64,000 nt of DNA from Paenibacillus sp. CAA11 (GCF_003060825.1 NZ_CP028922.1:1102501-1166500), one strand, 5' to 3'. Counted from the first letter of the stretch, positions 38,522 through 47,771 are shown. Numbers and translations: made by a program. The notes: generated by a model from the letters alone, not told the origin.

Positions 38522-38556
38522 TAGATTTTAAGAGGCCTTGTGCCTCTTAAAATCTA
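38522..38556 (+). terminator. Perfect 15-bp stem after the tube gene
   Basis: TAGATTTTAAGAGGC at 38522-38536 is perfectly inverted at 38542-38556 with a five-base loop. There is no good T run, so it may protect the sheath-tube mRNA or lower read-through into the rest of the operon. Confidence 0.7.
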
Positions 38557-38563
38557 TCCATCT

Positions 38564-38656
38564 AAATAGAATGAACTAAAGAAATGAATATTATAAAGCC
38601 GTATTAGGCCGTGATAATAGAAAGTTCAATGTAAAACTTCAGTTCAATCTATCTAT
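38564..38656 (+). repeat. ~90-bp palindromic repeat, copy C
   Basis: It begins AATAGAATGAACTAAAG and ends with CTTCAGTTCAATCTATCTA; the core GCCGTATTAGGCCGTGATAA matches copy B. It lies between the tube gene and the DnaJ gene, right after the 15-bp stem. Confidence 0.8.
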
Positions 38657-38706
38657 TCAAGAGAATTAGATTTAGACCCAGCAAGAACCGAAGGAGGTTC
38701 AAAAGG

Positions 38707-39162
38707 TTGATCAACTACTATGAGCAGCTTGGCATAACTTCAGCGGCCACGGAAGCTGAGATTAGGCAGGCCTACCGAAAGCTGGCCAAGCAGTATCATC
38801 CGGATGTGAACGGCGGAAGTGCCGAAGCAAGCTTGAAATTTAAGCAGATTGTTGAAGCCTACCAGACCTTGAATGATCCCCAGCTCAGGCTGGATTATGA
38901 TCGAAAGCTAACCGGAGAAGCCAAAGCCGGCCAAGAGAGCGGCGGTACGGCTCGTGCTTCACAGGCTCCATCGGAAGCTAAATCGGGACCTGCTTCATTT
39001 GACCCTAATCGGGTGCGAGAGCATTTCGCACAATTTTTCAGCACGCCCTTGCAGAAGAAGGAGCAAGGGAATTCATCGTCCCATCACCAGGGTTCCAAGA
39101 AGAACAATGTGATGGATACTACGGATATATTCAATCATTTCTTCGGTGTTCATAAGAAATGA
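38707..39162 (+). CDS. J-domain (DnaJ-like) co-chaperone
   Basis: TTG 38707 lies behind AAGGAGG. Residues 2-65 are a J domain: Y-Y-E-Q-L-G-I, then [13 protein letters not shown] with the essential H-P-D, then [10 protein letters not shown]. The remaining 85 residues are low-complexity Ser/Lys/His and end [12 protein letters not shown]; there are no DnaJ zinc or client domains. It should stimulate an Hsp70, and the Hsp70-like gene lies 6 kb downstream in this operon. That pairing is inference. Confidence 0.85.
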   Translation: MINYYEQLGITSAATEAEIRQAYRKLAKQYHPDVNGGSAEASLKFKQIVEAYQTLNDPQLRLDYDRKLTGEAKAGQESGGTARASQAPSEAKSGPASFDPNRVREHFAQFFSTPLQKKEQGNSSSHHQGSKKNNVMDTTDIFNHFFGVHKK

Positions 39163-39204
39163 GCTAGTTAGAGAGGAATATGGACTTGACGGGGGTTACG
39201 TATT

Positions 39205-39747
39205 TTGAAAGCCGATAAAACCCGAGTTAATTTAGTGATTAACCTGTTAATATACGGACTGCTTGCCGGGATGGTGCTTTATGCTTATTTACGCCCGGTA
39301 CATTATATTTTGCAAATGCTTGTCGTAGCGGTATGTGCCCTGATTGCCTGTCTTCATATCTGGACGGACGGCCGCGGGAACAGGCAGTTCCGCAAGGGAA
39401 GCCAGGAATCAGTATCCAAGATTGTCCTGCTGGATGATGATGGAGAGCGCATTAAAGAGTGGCTGGTCAGAACCGAGACCTCGGTGGTGATCGGAAAAAG
39501 CTCAAGCCAAAGCGAAGTTGATATAGATTTATCGGACTGTGAATATGCCTCGCTCATTAGTCCGGAGCATGCCGTGTTGAACCGTGTAGGTGACAGCTGG
39601 TACATCGAGGATGCCGATTCCCAAAGCGGCACAGGTATCAGGAAGGCTGGCCGGAGCGATACAAGGCGGCTTAGCGAGGAGAGTCCCGAGCCGCTAGGCT
39701 ATGGGGACATGATCTTTATTGCGAATACAAGATTGTTGATGAAGTAG
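39205..39747 (+). CDS. Membrane-anchored FHA-domain protein
   Basis: The 180-residue protein has two membrane helices (about residues 11-28 and 32-50) and a cytosolic FHA domain. The phosphothreonine-binding signs are V-V-I-G-K-S, S-P-E-H-A-V-L and D-S-Q-S-G-T-G-I. It starts at TTG 39205. FHA domains bind phosphothreonine peptides, here probably made by the nearby kinase. The small spacing to the next FHA gene indicates one operon. Confidence 0.8.
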   Translation: MKADKTRVNLVINLLIYGLLAGMVLYAYLRPVHYILQMLVVAVCALIACLHIWTDGRGNRQFRKGSQESVSKIVLLDDDGERIKEWLVRTETSVVIGKSSSQSEVDIDLSDCEYASLISPEHAVLNRVGDSWYIEDADSQSGTGIRKAGRSDTRRLSEESPEPLGYGDMIFIANTRLLMK

Positions 39748-39775
39748 AAGTCAGATACGGGGGAATGAATACGAA

Positions 39776-40291
39776 ATGAGCCTCACAAGATGCCCTAACG
39801 GCCATATGTTCAGCACGAGAAAGCACGGGAATATTTGCCCGTATTGCAACACGGCCATGGAGCCGTCCAGACAGGATACCCGGAGACCGCCAGCTGCGGC
39901 GGATATGGACGAGAAGACCATGCCTTATATGGGGGAGACCACGGGAATCCAGCCGGTTACGGGCTGGCTCGTATGTGTCGAGGGCCCGCAGATGGGCCAA
40001 GATTACCGCATCATGGCCGAGAAGAACTTTATCGGCCGGGCCGAAGAGATGCAGATCCGCATTATCGGCGATAATGCGGTATCCCGGCGCAATCATGCGG
40101 TCATTGTCTATGATCCGAAGAAGCGGAACTTCTACCTGCTGCCGGGAGATGCCTCCGGACTGGCTTATCATAACAATGAAGCCGTCTACTCGCCTGCTGA
40201 GCTGAATGCCTATGATCTGATCCAGCTCGGCAAGAGCAAGTTTGTGTTCGTGCCGCTTTGCGGTCCGCATTTTGAATGGGATAACGGTTAG
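39776..40291 (+). CDS. Zinc-ribbon plus FHA-domain protein
   Basis: The 171-residue soluble protein begins with C-P-N-G-H-M-F and C-P-Y-C, a zinc ribbon, followed by an FHA domain: F-I-G-R-A, V-S-R-R-N-H-A-V-I-V-Y-D and V-Y-S-P-A-E-L. It resembles small FHA adaptors of Ser/Thr kinase systems. It lies between the membrane FHA protein and the phosphatase and could carry a phospho-signal between them. Confidence 0.8.
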   Translation: MSLTRCPNGHMFSTRKHGNICPYCNTAMEPSRQDTRRPPAAADMDEKTMPYMGETTGIQPVTGWLVCVEGPQMGQDYRIMAEKNFIGRAEEMQIRIIGDNAVSRRNHAVIVYDPKKRNFYLLPGDASGLAYHNNEAVYSPAELNAYDLIQLGKSKFVFVPLCGPHFEWDNG

Positions 40292-40305
40292 GCGAAGGGA
40301 TAGTT

Positions 40306-41166
40306 ATGAACAATTGGGACTGGATGGAACCCTATGGTGTATTGATTGCCGGCTTGCTGGCTGTTCTGCTATTGATTGTGCTGAAGAAGAAGCTGGGAGA
40401 GCGGAAGAAAGCGCCGGAGCCGCTGGAACTTCCTTCGGACATTGAGATTGGCAACGCTCAGACCAAGGGCCGACGGCAGGAGCAGGACGATTATTTTGCC
40501 AGTGCAGCAACCAAGCTGGGGACGATGGCGGTGATCGCGGATGGGATTAGCGGGCTGGCTAACGGCAGAATGTCCAGTACGCTGGCGGTTACGGTGTTTA
40601 CTCAGGAATTCATGAAGGTAGGCAGCATTCGGGACATTGAAGAGTATTTCCACAGGGCTGCAGCGGTCAGCAACCGTTCAATTATTGAGCAATTGGGCGG
40701 CGCACATGGCGGCACCACTCTGGTGGCGGCTGTAGTCTCACAAGGCCTGCTGCATTGGGGGGCTGTAGGGGACAGCATGATTCTGCTGTTTCGGGATGGG
40801 GAGTTCATGGCTGTGAATTCCAAGCATACCCTGGAGACCGTTCTTGAGCAGCAGTATTTAGCAGGACAGATCAGCAGAGAAGAGGCTAGGGAGAATCCCA
40901 AACGCAATCAATTGATCAATTATCTGGGGTATGAAGGGTTTAAGAGTATGGAGATTGGCGAGCCGATCCAGCTCAGGAAGGATGACATCGTTCTTCTGTG
41001 CAGTGATGGAGTCTATGACGCCTTAACAGAGGTAGAGCTGGAGCAAATCTTAATGAGACGGCAGCCTCCACAGGATACGGCAGAAGCCATTATTGATTAC
41101 ATAGAGGGTAAGAGTTACAAACATCAGGATAATGCAACGGTCATGATCTTGGAGAAAGGCTGGTAA
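40306..41166 (+). CDS. PP2C-family Ser/Thr phosphatase, membrane-anchored
   Basis: The 286-residue protein has one N-terminal membrane helix (about residues 9-27). The cytosolic phosphatase domain has all metal Asp residues: Q-E-Q-D-D-Y, A-D-G-I-S-G, L-L-C-S-D-G-V-Y-D and D-N-A-T-V-M-I. It should reverse the kinase. With the kinase and FHA proteins it forms a phospho-signalling module like PppA of type VI systems. Confidence 0.9.
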   Translation: MNNWDWMEPYGVLIAGLLAVLLLIVLKKKLGERKKAPEPLELPSDIEIGNAQTKGRRQEQDDYFASAATKLGTMAVIADGISGLANGRMSSTLAVTVFTQEFMKVGSIRDIEEYFHRAAAVSNRSIIEQLGGAHGGTTLVAAVVSQGLLHWGAVGDSMILLFRDGEFMAVNSKHTLETVLEQQYLAGQISREEARENPKRNQLINYLGYEGFKSMEIGEPIQLRKDDIVLLCSDGVYDALTEVELEQILMRRQPPQDTAEAIIDYIEGKSYKHQDNATVMILEKGW

Positions 41167-41222
41167 GAGCCTGTCTCTAAGCCCCATGCAGCGCTGGGGG
41201 ACCGAGAAAGCGGGAGTTGTGC

Positions 41223-43076
41223 ATGAGGAAGGAGAACAGTGATTTCAAGACAGCCTTCGTCTCCGAGGCGGGATCGTTTCTGGATAACCGAGACTATTTC
41301 GCTTTTGTGGAATTGGATGACATGGCCTGTTATGTGATTGCTGACGGTCTGGATACGGATAGGGAGCTGCTCAGTGCGGAGATGGCGGTTAAGGTGATTC
41401 TGGAGAACTTCATGGAGAAGCCGTCTTTGTCCCGCAAAAAAATAAAAAATGATCTGGAGACTGCCCATGAGTGGCTCAAGTTTGAGAGCCAGCGGGTCAG
41501 ACTGAAGGCCAGTCTGCTGGTGGTCGTCACCAACTACACGAACATGGTGTGGGCTTCCTGCGGCAATGCCCGCCTGTATCAGTTCCGGCATGGACGCTTG
41601 AACCTGAAGTCCAAGGATCAGAGCTTGGCCCAGCTGCTGGTAGACAGCGGCAAGCTGGCTGAGAGCCGCCTATCGACGCATGAAGAGCGGGGCAATCTCT
41701 TGAATTACTTGGGCAAGCCAGATCGGTTCGATCCGTATATCTCGCCGAAGACCCCTCTTGCTGACGGGGATGTGCTTCTGCTCTGTACGGCGGGAATGTG
41801 GGATCAAATCGAAATACCGGAGATCCAGGATGCGCTTGCAGACAGCAGTGAGCCGGAAGTATTAACAGATACACTTGAAGAGCTTCTGCTGAGCAAACAG
41901 GCACAGACCGTAAATAATTACACGGCAGCTGCCGTGTATGTGAACAAGATCTTTAACGAGAAGCCGAAGAATCGGAAAAAGTGGATCAAGCGGATTGCGA
42001 TCATGCTGATCTCCATGCTCCTGATGGGCGGCGGCGCCTGGTATATGTATGCCAAACAGGCGGAGCGCCTGGTGCAGGCGGCCCAGCAGATGAAGGAGTC
42101 TATAGAATACGGGGACGGGTATGCGGCCGCCGGGGATTATCCGAAGGCGCTGAAGGCATACAGCGAAGCCAAGAATGCGGCAAGCAAGCTCAAGGATAAA
42201 TATCATTTCCAGCTGCTTCAGAAGAAGCAGCGGGTTGCTCAGACGGTGACGGACGGAGACGGCTACCTTAAGGATGGAAGCTATGACATGGCGCGGGACA
42301 GCTATACCAAAGCCTTGAAGGAAGCGGAGAATCTTAAGCCGTACAAGGCAGAGGACATTCAGAAGAAGATCGACCAGAGCCAAGCGATTGAGCAGATTGC
42401 TGCAATGATCAAGCAGGGAGACGGGCTATTGCAGGCTCAAGACTATTATGGGGCTCTCAAAACCTATCAGAAGGCCAGATCCGCTGCCATAGAAATAGCT
42501 TACGAGAACGGGCAGAAGCAGGCGGATGAGAAGATCGAGACCGCCCAGGGGAAGATCGACTCCCTGACCACCCAGACCAAGACACTCCAGGCGGACAATC
42601 TGGAGAAGAAGGGCGACCGGAGTATGGCCACCATGGATTATTCCGCAGCTATTGACGCCTATACGCTGGCACAGGAAACGTACCAGGAGATTAACAAGTT
42701 GGAGCGAGTGCTTGCAATGGAGCGGAAGATCAGCAAGGTGAATGACCTGCTGCATCCGGCGGTGCCGTCCGGCGGAGAGGCTGAGGCGCTGCCTGGCAGC
42801 CTGGATACGGATACGCCGGAGACGTCAGCGTCTCGCCCGGCAGCTCCGCAGACAGCGTCTCGCCCGGCAGCTCCGGCAGCAGCTCCGCAGACAGCGACGA
42901 GCCCGGCAGCTCCAACCACAGCGACGCCGGCCTCATCCAAAGCTTCGGAGAGCGGCAAGACTTCTGCCTCGGGCGCTTCTTCATCCGCAGAAGCCCCCAA
43001 CGCGGCTTCATCCAGTCCGGCGACGCCGGCTTCAGGAGCGGATAAAACTCATGCCGAAGGAGGGACCACCCCATGA
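41223..43076 (+). CDS. PP2C-like pseudophosphatase with membrane helix and TPR-like stalk
   Basis: The 617-residue protein starts at ATG 41223 after CGGGAG. Residues 1-240 copy the neighbouring phosphatase fold, but the metal Asp in S-D-G is T-A-G (L-L-C-T-A-G-M-W-D) and the terminal D-N is N-N, so it is probably inactive. One membrane helix is at about 257-277. Residues 290-500 form tetratricopeptide-like helical repeats (G-D-Y-P-K-A-L-K-A-Y and T-M-D-Y-S-A-A-I-D-A-Y). The last ~90 residues are Ala/Pro/Ser/Thr-rich. The stalk would be outside the cell. It overlaps the next gene. Confidence 0.75.
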   Translation: MRKENSDFKTAFVSEAGSFLDNRDYFAFVELDDMACYVIADGLDTDRELLSAEMAVKVILENFMEKPSLSRKKIKNDLETAHEWLKFESQRVRLKASLLVVVTNYTNMVWASCGNARLYQFRHGRLNLKSKDQSLAQLLVDSGKLAESRLSTHEERGNLLNYLGKPDRFDPYISPKTPLADGDVLLLCTAGMWDQIEIPEIQDALADSSEPEVLTDTLEELLLSKQAQTVNNYTAAAVYVNKIFNEKPKNRKKWIKRIAIMLISMLLMGGGAWYMYAKQAERLVQAAQQMKESIEYGDGYAAAGDYPKALKAYSEAKNAASKLKDKYHFQLLQKKQRVAQTVTDGDGYLKDGSYDMARDSYTKALKEAENLKPYKAEDIQKKIDQSQAIEQIAAMIKQGDGLLQAQDYYGALKTYQKARSAAIEIAYENGQKQADEKIETAQGKIDSLTTQTKTLQADNLEKKGDRSMATMDYSAAIDAYTLAQETYQEINKLERVLAMERKISKVNDLLHPAVPSGGEAEALPGSLDTDTPETSASRPAAPQTASRPAAPAAAPQTATSPAAPTTATPASSKASESGKTSASGASSSAEAPNAASSSPATPASGADKTHAEGGTTP

Positions 43077-44365
43077 AGGATATCGTGCTAGATCGTCTGA
43101 ACAAGATGGAAGACTTACAGCAGCGGAGGATCCTTCGCAGCCTGATGACCAGCGTCTTCTTGAATCTTACCGAGTATCAGGAGGAGCTGAATCGCAAGGT
43201 AGAAGAGCGCGTGTTCGGCGAGGTGGTTGAGCAGGACGGCCAATACGATATTTATGGGACGATCTGCCACCGGGACGAGCGGGACCCGCTGCATGAGTAT
43301 CTTTTCCCCATGCTTCCTGAGGACGGCGAGCCAGAACAAATCGATCTGAACCAGATTAGCCTCGCACTGGCCGAAGGCGTGGAAGCCCGGCTATTTACGA
43401 TCTATCTGGAGTGCAGCCATCTTCAAATACGCAGCCTGCTGCAAAGCGGCCGAACCTTCACCGGCCAGCTCGTGACCCAGCGGCGCCGCTATGAGATTCG
43501 TGTTAGATTGCAGCAGAACCGGGACTACATAGATGAGATTGACAAGCTGTACCCCTTGTTCCTTAAGAATGGCCAGCCCTGGAAGACGGTGAACCATCCC
43601 TATGTCTATAAATTTGTGGATGTCATTCTTACCGGATGTGACCAAGAGCTGGATGCCGAGGAGGAAGAGATTACCGAAGTTACGATCCAGCTGGAAGAGT
43701 TCGAGAAGTTCAAGCGCACCGGACTGATTCCGCTGTGGAATATTCAGCGCCTGGAGCTGAAGACCGGAGGGTTCCCGGTGCCAGCGGCCGACCGGGTGAA
43801 TTTCGAGCATGTCCTGCCGCTGCGCAAGCTGGGCCTTGAGCACGGCTACCTGGTGGAAGGCGATGAGGATACGATCCGCTATATTAAGCGGACCGCAGAG
43901 GAGATCACCGTGGTCTCGCCACGCGAGAAATCCGATACCTGGCGGGTGCTGAGGGTGGTGGAGCCCACTTCAACTTTTATCAGCAAGCCCACTTATGCGC
44001 TGATGACGAACCGGCAGAAGTCTGACTTCGTCGGCAACTATGGCCGGAAGCATGCGCCGCGGGTGGTGCGGTCCAAAGGGGAAGTGCTGCAGCTCATTCA
44101 CTCCTTCGAGGCAGCGTCCTTGCTGGAATTCATCGACCTAAGCATTGCCGAGCATCCACCTCTTGAGCCTCTGACTTACGAATTAAATCACTTCCTCACT
44201 GATGATATCCGGTCTAATTCGGCCCAGCAGGTGATGCGGCTGATCTTCAGCGATCAGAAGCTGCCGAGTGAGCTTCGCTATATGGCGGAGGATCTAATGA
44301 GCTTTCTAGTCTCCCAGGTGCAGCTATTATTTCCTGAATACCGATGTGAAGGAGAATGGGCTTGA
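43073..44365 (+). CDS. Unidentified 430-residue operon protein
   Basis: The gene overlaps its upstream neighbour by ATGA and its downstream neighbour by ten bases. The product has no signal peptide or membrane helix. It is helical at both ends with a beta-rich middle (L-V-T-Q-R-R-R-Y-E-I-R-V-R-L and T-F-I-S-K-P-T-Y-A-L-M-T-N). The last 110 residues are helical with L-R-Y-M-A-E-D-L-M-S. I do not recognise it. Location between phosphatase and Hsp70 suggests a structural or baseplate part; this is only contextual. Confidence 0.55.
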   Translation: MKDIVLDRLNKMEDLQQRRILRSLMTSVFLNLTEYQEELNRKVEERVFGEVVEQDGQYDIYGTICHRDERDPLHEYLFPMLPEDGEPEQIDLNQISLALAEGVEARLFTIYLECSHLQIRSLLQSGRTFTGQLVTQRRRYEIRVRLQQNRDYIDEIDKLYPLFLKNGQPWKTVNHPYVYKFVDVILTGCDQELDAEEEEITEVTIQLEEFEKFKRTGLIPLWNIQRLELKTGGFPVPAADRVNFEHVLPLRKLGLEHGYLVEGDEDTIRYIKRTAEEITVVSPREKSDTWRVLRVVEPTSTFISKPTYALMTNRQKSDFVGNYGRKHAPRVVRSKGEVLQLIHSFEAASLLEFIDLSIAEHPPLEPLTYELNHFLTDDIRSNSAQQVMRLIFSDQKLPSELRYMAEDLMSFLVSQVQLLFPEYRCEGEWA

Positions 44366-45051
44366 ATTACATCTGGGATCTTGTCATTAAAGCGCGCGAA
44401 GCCGGGATTCCGAAGGGCAGTCTGACCTTTGTTCCGGCAGAGGTGTACTCGCCGTATATGGAGCTCAGCCAGCAGGATTTGAACGCAGGAGCCGCCGAGA
44501 CCCGGGTCGAGGTGAACCCTTATTACCGGTTCGAGGATATTTTTCAGCAGCTGTTCGATCTGAACCTGCAGGAGGATGCAGAACTGCGGGCTACGCTGTT
44601 CGATATCGTCATTCATTTTCTGGCCGATCTGGATATGATGCAGGGGATGAACAAGCGGGAGTACCATATCAGGTTCGTCATTCGCGACCTGCTGTCAGGC
44701 AGGTTCGGGGAGCGGATTGCCCAGCAGTTCGGCCTGTTCGATAAGGAGGAGCAGGACAGGATTGCAGACAGCCTGCTCTCTATGTATGACACGGGAGAGT
44801 CGCTGCATCTGCTGAAAAGTCTGATCAGCCGCACATTCCGCAGTTCTACGATTTACGTGAACAGTGAAGAGAAGGATGAGATGCTGATCTACATCGGGCA
44901 GAAGTCATCGGCAAGGGCCGCCGAAAGGCTTGAGCTCATTCTGGATTTATTCCTGCCGGTCCGCTTTCGGACTGAGATTTACTGGGATGCCCATTTCGGA
45001 ATTCTGGAGCAGGAAGAGACGATGCTCATCGATCAGATAGCCCTGTATTAG
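44356..45051 (+). CDS. Unidentified 231-residue operon protein
   Basis: This soluble, mostly helical protein starts at ATG 44356 behind AAGGAG and inside the end of the gene before it. A central stretch reads I-V-I-H-F-L-A-D-L-D-M-M-Q-G-M. The C-terminus has R-F-R-T-E-I-Y-W-D-A-H-F-G-I, a beta hairpin-like end. Translational overlap suggests it forms a complex with the 430-residue protein. No family is recognised; a baseplate wedge or chaperone adaptor is possible. Confidence 0.5.
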   Translation: MGLNYIWDLVIKAREAGIPKGSLTFVPAEVYSPYMELSQQDLNAGAAETRVEVNPYYRFEDIFQQLFDLNLQEDAELRATLFDIVIHFLADLDMMQGMNKREYHIRFVIRDLLSGRFGERIAQQFGLFDKEEQDRIADSLLSMYDTGESLHLLKSLISRTFRSSTIYVNSEEKDEMLIYIGQKSSARAAERLELILDLFLPVRFRTEIYWDAHFGILEQEETMLIDQIALY

Positions 45052-45110
45052 ACATAGGCAGGTCATGCTTGTTGTCTTGGACTTAAGGGGAGGAAGGAGG
45101 GCCGTGAGGC

Positions 45111-47771
45111 ATGAGGGGATATAGACTCTATACCGATTCTACAGAACAAGAGCGCATTCGGGGAGCGATCCGGTACAGCCGGGAAGAGCTCGAAGAGATG
45201 ACAACCTTTCAATTGCGCAATATTTGCTATAAAGAACGATTGGTAGAAGGTCTGACCCGGCGGCTGGACCGGGAAGAGATGATCCGCGTCATCCTGAAAT
45301 ATTTGAGCGCAGACGAGCAGCTGTGGATTACGACGGCCAGCGAAGGCGGATTGGAGCGGCTTCAGCGTGCGCTGAGGCAATACGCTAGAGTGCCGCTGAA
45401 GGGAGATGGCGCCATTCGGGTGCCAGCCCGCCTCGTCCTGTATGAAGGCATGGCGGTGGACAAGAGCGACGGCTACAGAGTTAGCGCCGGGACGGAGCTG
45501 AACGAATCCAATGTGCTCCTGGTCAATGATCAGATGGAGATATGTGGGATATTCAATTTACATAAGGATAATGAGCAGCGCGGCTTCTATCTTACGGCTG
45601 AAGCGGGCAACGAGTGGGCAGCCACGGCGAATCGCCAGTACAGCCTGTTATTCTTCCGCAGACGAGATTCGGAGTACCTCTATAAAACCTATTATCAAGA
45701 GCAGGGGCTGCCGCCAGCACAGCTGCATTATTACAAGATTCCGCTAGCCGATCTGGAGATCCGCCGGTTAGAGGAGACGGACGCCGTGCTGGCGATAGAC
45801 TTCGGCACTTCCAATACGACAGCGGGTGCCTGTCTGCCGGGCGGAGCGGGCCAGGCGGGTCAGGCCCGTCACTTGAAGCAGGCTGATGGGCTTAGCGGCC
45901 GCTTTCTGGCCGGAGAGGTACAGTTCGTCAAGTTCCTGGACTCGACCTACAAGCAGCTGGAATGGACAGAAGCGCTGCCTACGGCTGTCAGCGTTGCGGA
46001 TTGCTCGAACCCGGAAGCGATACAGTACGAGTTCGGCTATGAAGCGCTGAAGAACATGCGGCGCAGCGGGTACAGCGGCCGGGCCAACGTGTTCCTCGGG
46101 CTGAAGCGCTGGGTGAACGGATATAACAAGGCGATCGAGATTACGGATGCCGAGGGTAATGCCGTTGGGGTTAGACGCCGAGATATTTTGGAAGCCTATC
46201 TTCGCTATATCATTTCGATGGCCGAGCATCAGTTCAAGTGCAAGTTCAAGTATTTGCATTTTACGAGTCCGATCAAGATGAAGGCACCGTTCCTTAATAT
46301 GTTCACAGAGCTGCTGCCCGACTATATCATCGAACGCGAGCATGCGCTGGATGAAGGGATGGCCGTGCTCTATAACACAATTGCAGATGGGATTGAGCAG
46401 GGCAGCTTCCGGGAAGGCCAGGAATATCAGGCGCTTGTGATCGACTGCGGCGGCGGGACGACCGACCTCTCCTCCTGCAAATTCGAATTTGCGGATGGGC
46501 ACATGTCCTTCCGGCTTGATATGGAGACGACCTATGAGAATGGGGATACCCACTTCGGCGGAGACAATATTACCTACCGCATTATGCAGTTTATGAAAAT
46601 CGTATTCGCCGATTACTACACATCAGGCCGCCGAACGATCACGGATATTGATTCCCTGATCCCCATTCCTGGGAACGACCTGTTCCGCGAGGTGGACCAG
46701 CATGGTATTGGAGAGGTTTATGCGGAGCTTATGCGCAAGTATGCCGAGGCGGAAGCCATCATTCCTACCGCGTATGCGCAGTATGAGAACAGGTCACGGG
46801 ACGAGTATTTGCGTGTGCGGGGCAATTTCTACTTTCTGTGGGAGATTGCCGAGAACATGAAGGAGCAGTTTTTTCGCAAAACAGGCATTCTACGCAATCG
46901 CTTCTACTCCGAGCACCAGGAAGAGAGAGAGCAGGATCTGCAGATTACGACCATGGAGCGCTGGTTCCTCTCGGTAAGGCGGGGGGCCGAGCTGAAGGAT
47001 GAGTATGAATTCCCGGATGTCGTGTTCAACATTAAGGAGATCAGTCAGCTGATCAAGGCGGACATCTATAATGTCGTCCGAAAGTTCCTTGAGGACTTCT
47101 ATCAGGAGGGCCGGCTTGGCCATTATTCGATCATTAAGCTGACCGGTCAGTCCTGCCGGATTGATGTCTTCCGGGAAGCGCTCAAGGAGTTCGTTCCGGG
47201 AAGAAGCATCGAATTCCGGCAGAAGCCCGCAGAGGGGCGGGTGCCGGAGCTGAAGCTGTCCTGTCTGCGCGGGGCGATCAGGTACTGGAATGCGCGGAAG
47301 TCAGGGACTGTCGAGGCGGTGATCCGGAATCAGGCCGCGATGATTCCTTATGCGGTGAGTGCTTATACGCATAGTGGGCGTCAGGTAGAGCTCATTCGTT
47401 ATCTGGATCCAAGTAACGGCTCTCCAGGTGCAGTATCCAGACCTTCAGATGTAGCTGAAGTAGAGTTGTACTTGTTTGGGAGCGATGGACAACTAAGACA
47501 TAAATACAGCTATTATAATCAGACAAATAACTATAAGCCTGTCTTGTATGAGGATATTGCCAAGCACCTAGACGGCCGGATTCCTCAGGATGATACGGAT
47601 TCTATTGTAAATGGGGAAACCAAGTTTTTTGTATATGCCGATCTCCAGCAATGGGGATTTCATGTACTTCCTGTAGCACGCCAAGCAGACCAGCTGTATC
47701 TAGGCAAAGGAGTTATATTCCCGTTTGAACAGGATGTTTCGGAATTAGATTTTTTTGACGGGTTTAAGTAG
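45111..47771 (+). CDS. Large Hsp70/actin-fold ATPase
   Basis: The 886-residue protein has an N-terminal domain of about 220 residues. An ATPase of the Hsp70/MreB/actin fold follows: phosphate-1 loop V-L-A-I-D-F-G-T-S-N-T-T-A-G (from about residue 226), phosphate-2 V-I-D-C-G-G-G-T-T-D-L-S-S (about 443) and G-G-D-N-I-T-Y-R. The C-terminal 250 residues are not a standard substrate-binding domain. Start ATG 45111 lies near GGAGG. It is longer than DnaK (about 610), so it is a divergent member. Together with the J-domain protein it is a plausible chaperone or recycling engine for the sheath. Confidence 0.75.
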   Translation: MRGYRLYTDSTEQERIRGAIRYSREELEEMTTFQLRNICYKERLVEGLTRRLDREEMIRVILKYLSADEQLWITTASEGGLERLQRALRQYARVPLKGDGAIRVPARLVLYEGMAVDKSDGYRVSAGTELNESNVLLVNDQMEICGIFNLHKDNEQRGFYLTAEAGNEWAATANRQYSLLFFRRRDSEYLYKTYYQEQGLPPAQLHYYKIPLADLEIRRLEETDAVLAIDFGTSNTTAGACLPGGAGQAGQARHLKQADGLSGRFLAGEVQFVKFLDSTYKQLEWTEALPTAVSVADCSNPEAIQYEFGYEALKNMRRSGYSGRANVFLGLKRWVNGYNKAIEITDAEGNAVGVRRRDILEAYLRYIISMAEHQFKCKFKYLHFTSPIKMKAPFLNMFTELLPDYIIEREHALDEGMAVLYNTIADGIEQGSFREGQEYQALVIDCGGGTTDLSSCKFEFADGHMSFRLDMETTYENGDTHFGGDNITYRIMQFMKIVFADYYTSGRRTITDIDSLIPIPGNDLFREVDQHGIGEVYAELMRKYAEAEAIIPTAYAQYENRSRDEYLRVRGNFYFLWEIAENMKEQFFRKTGILRNRFYSEHQEEREQDLQITTMERWFLSVRRGAELKDEYEFPDVVFNIKEISQLIKADIYNVVRKFLEDFYQEGRLGHYSIIKLTGQSCRIDVFREALKEFVPGRSIEFRQKPAEGRVPELKLSCLRGAIRYWNARKSGTVEAVIRNQAAMIPYAVSAYTHSGRQVELIRYLDPSNGSPGAVSRPSDVAEVELYLFGSDGQLRHKYSYYNQTNNYKPVLYEDIAKHLDGRIPQDDTDSIVNGETKFFVYADLQQWGFHVLPVARQADQLYLGKGVIFPFEQDVSELDFFDGFK

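Noticed and set aside
42742..43230. Arg-rich plus-strand frame across the pseudophosphatase end
   Set aside because: It is an alternative frame of an Ala/Pro/Ser-rich coding stretch, with no binding site.
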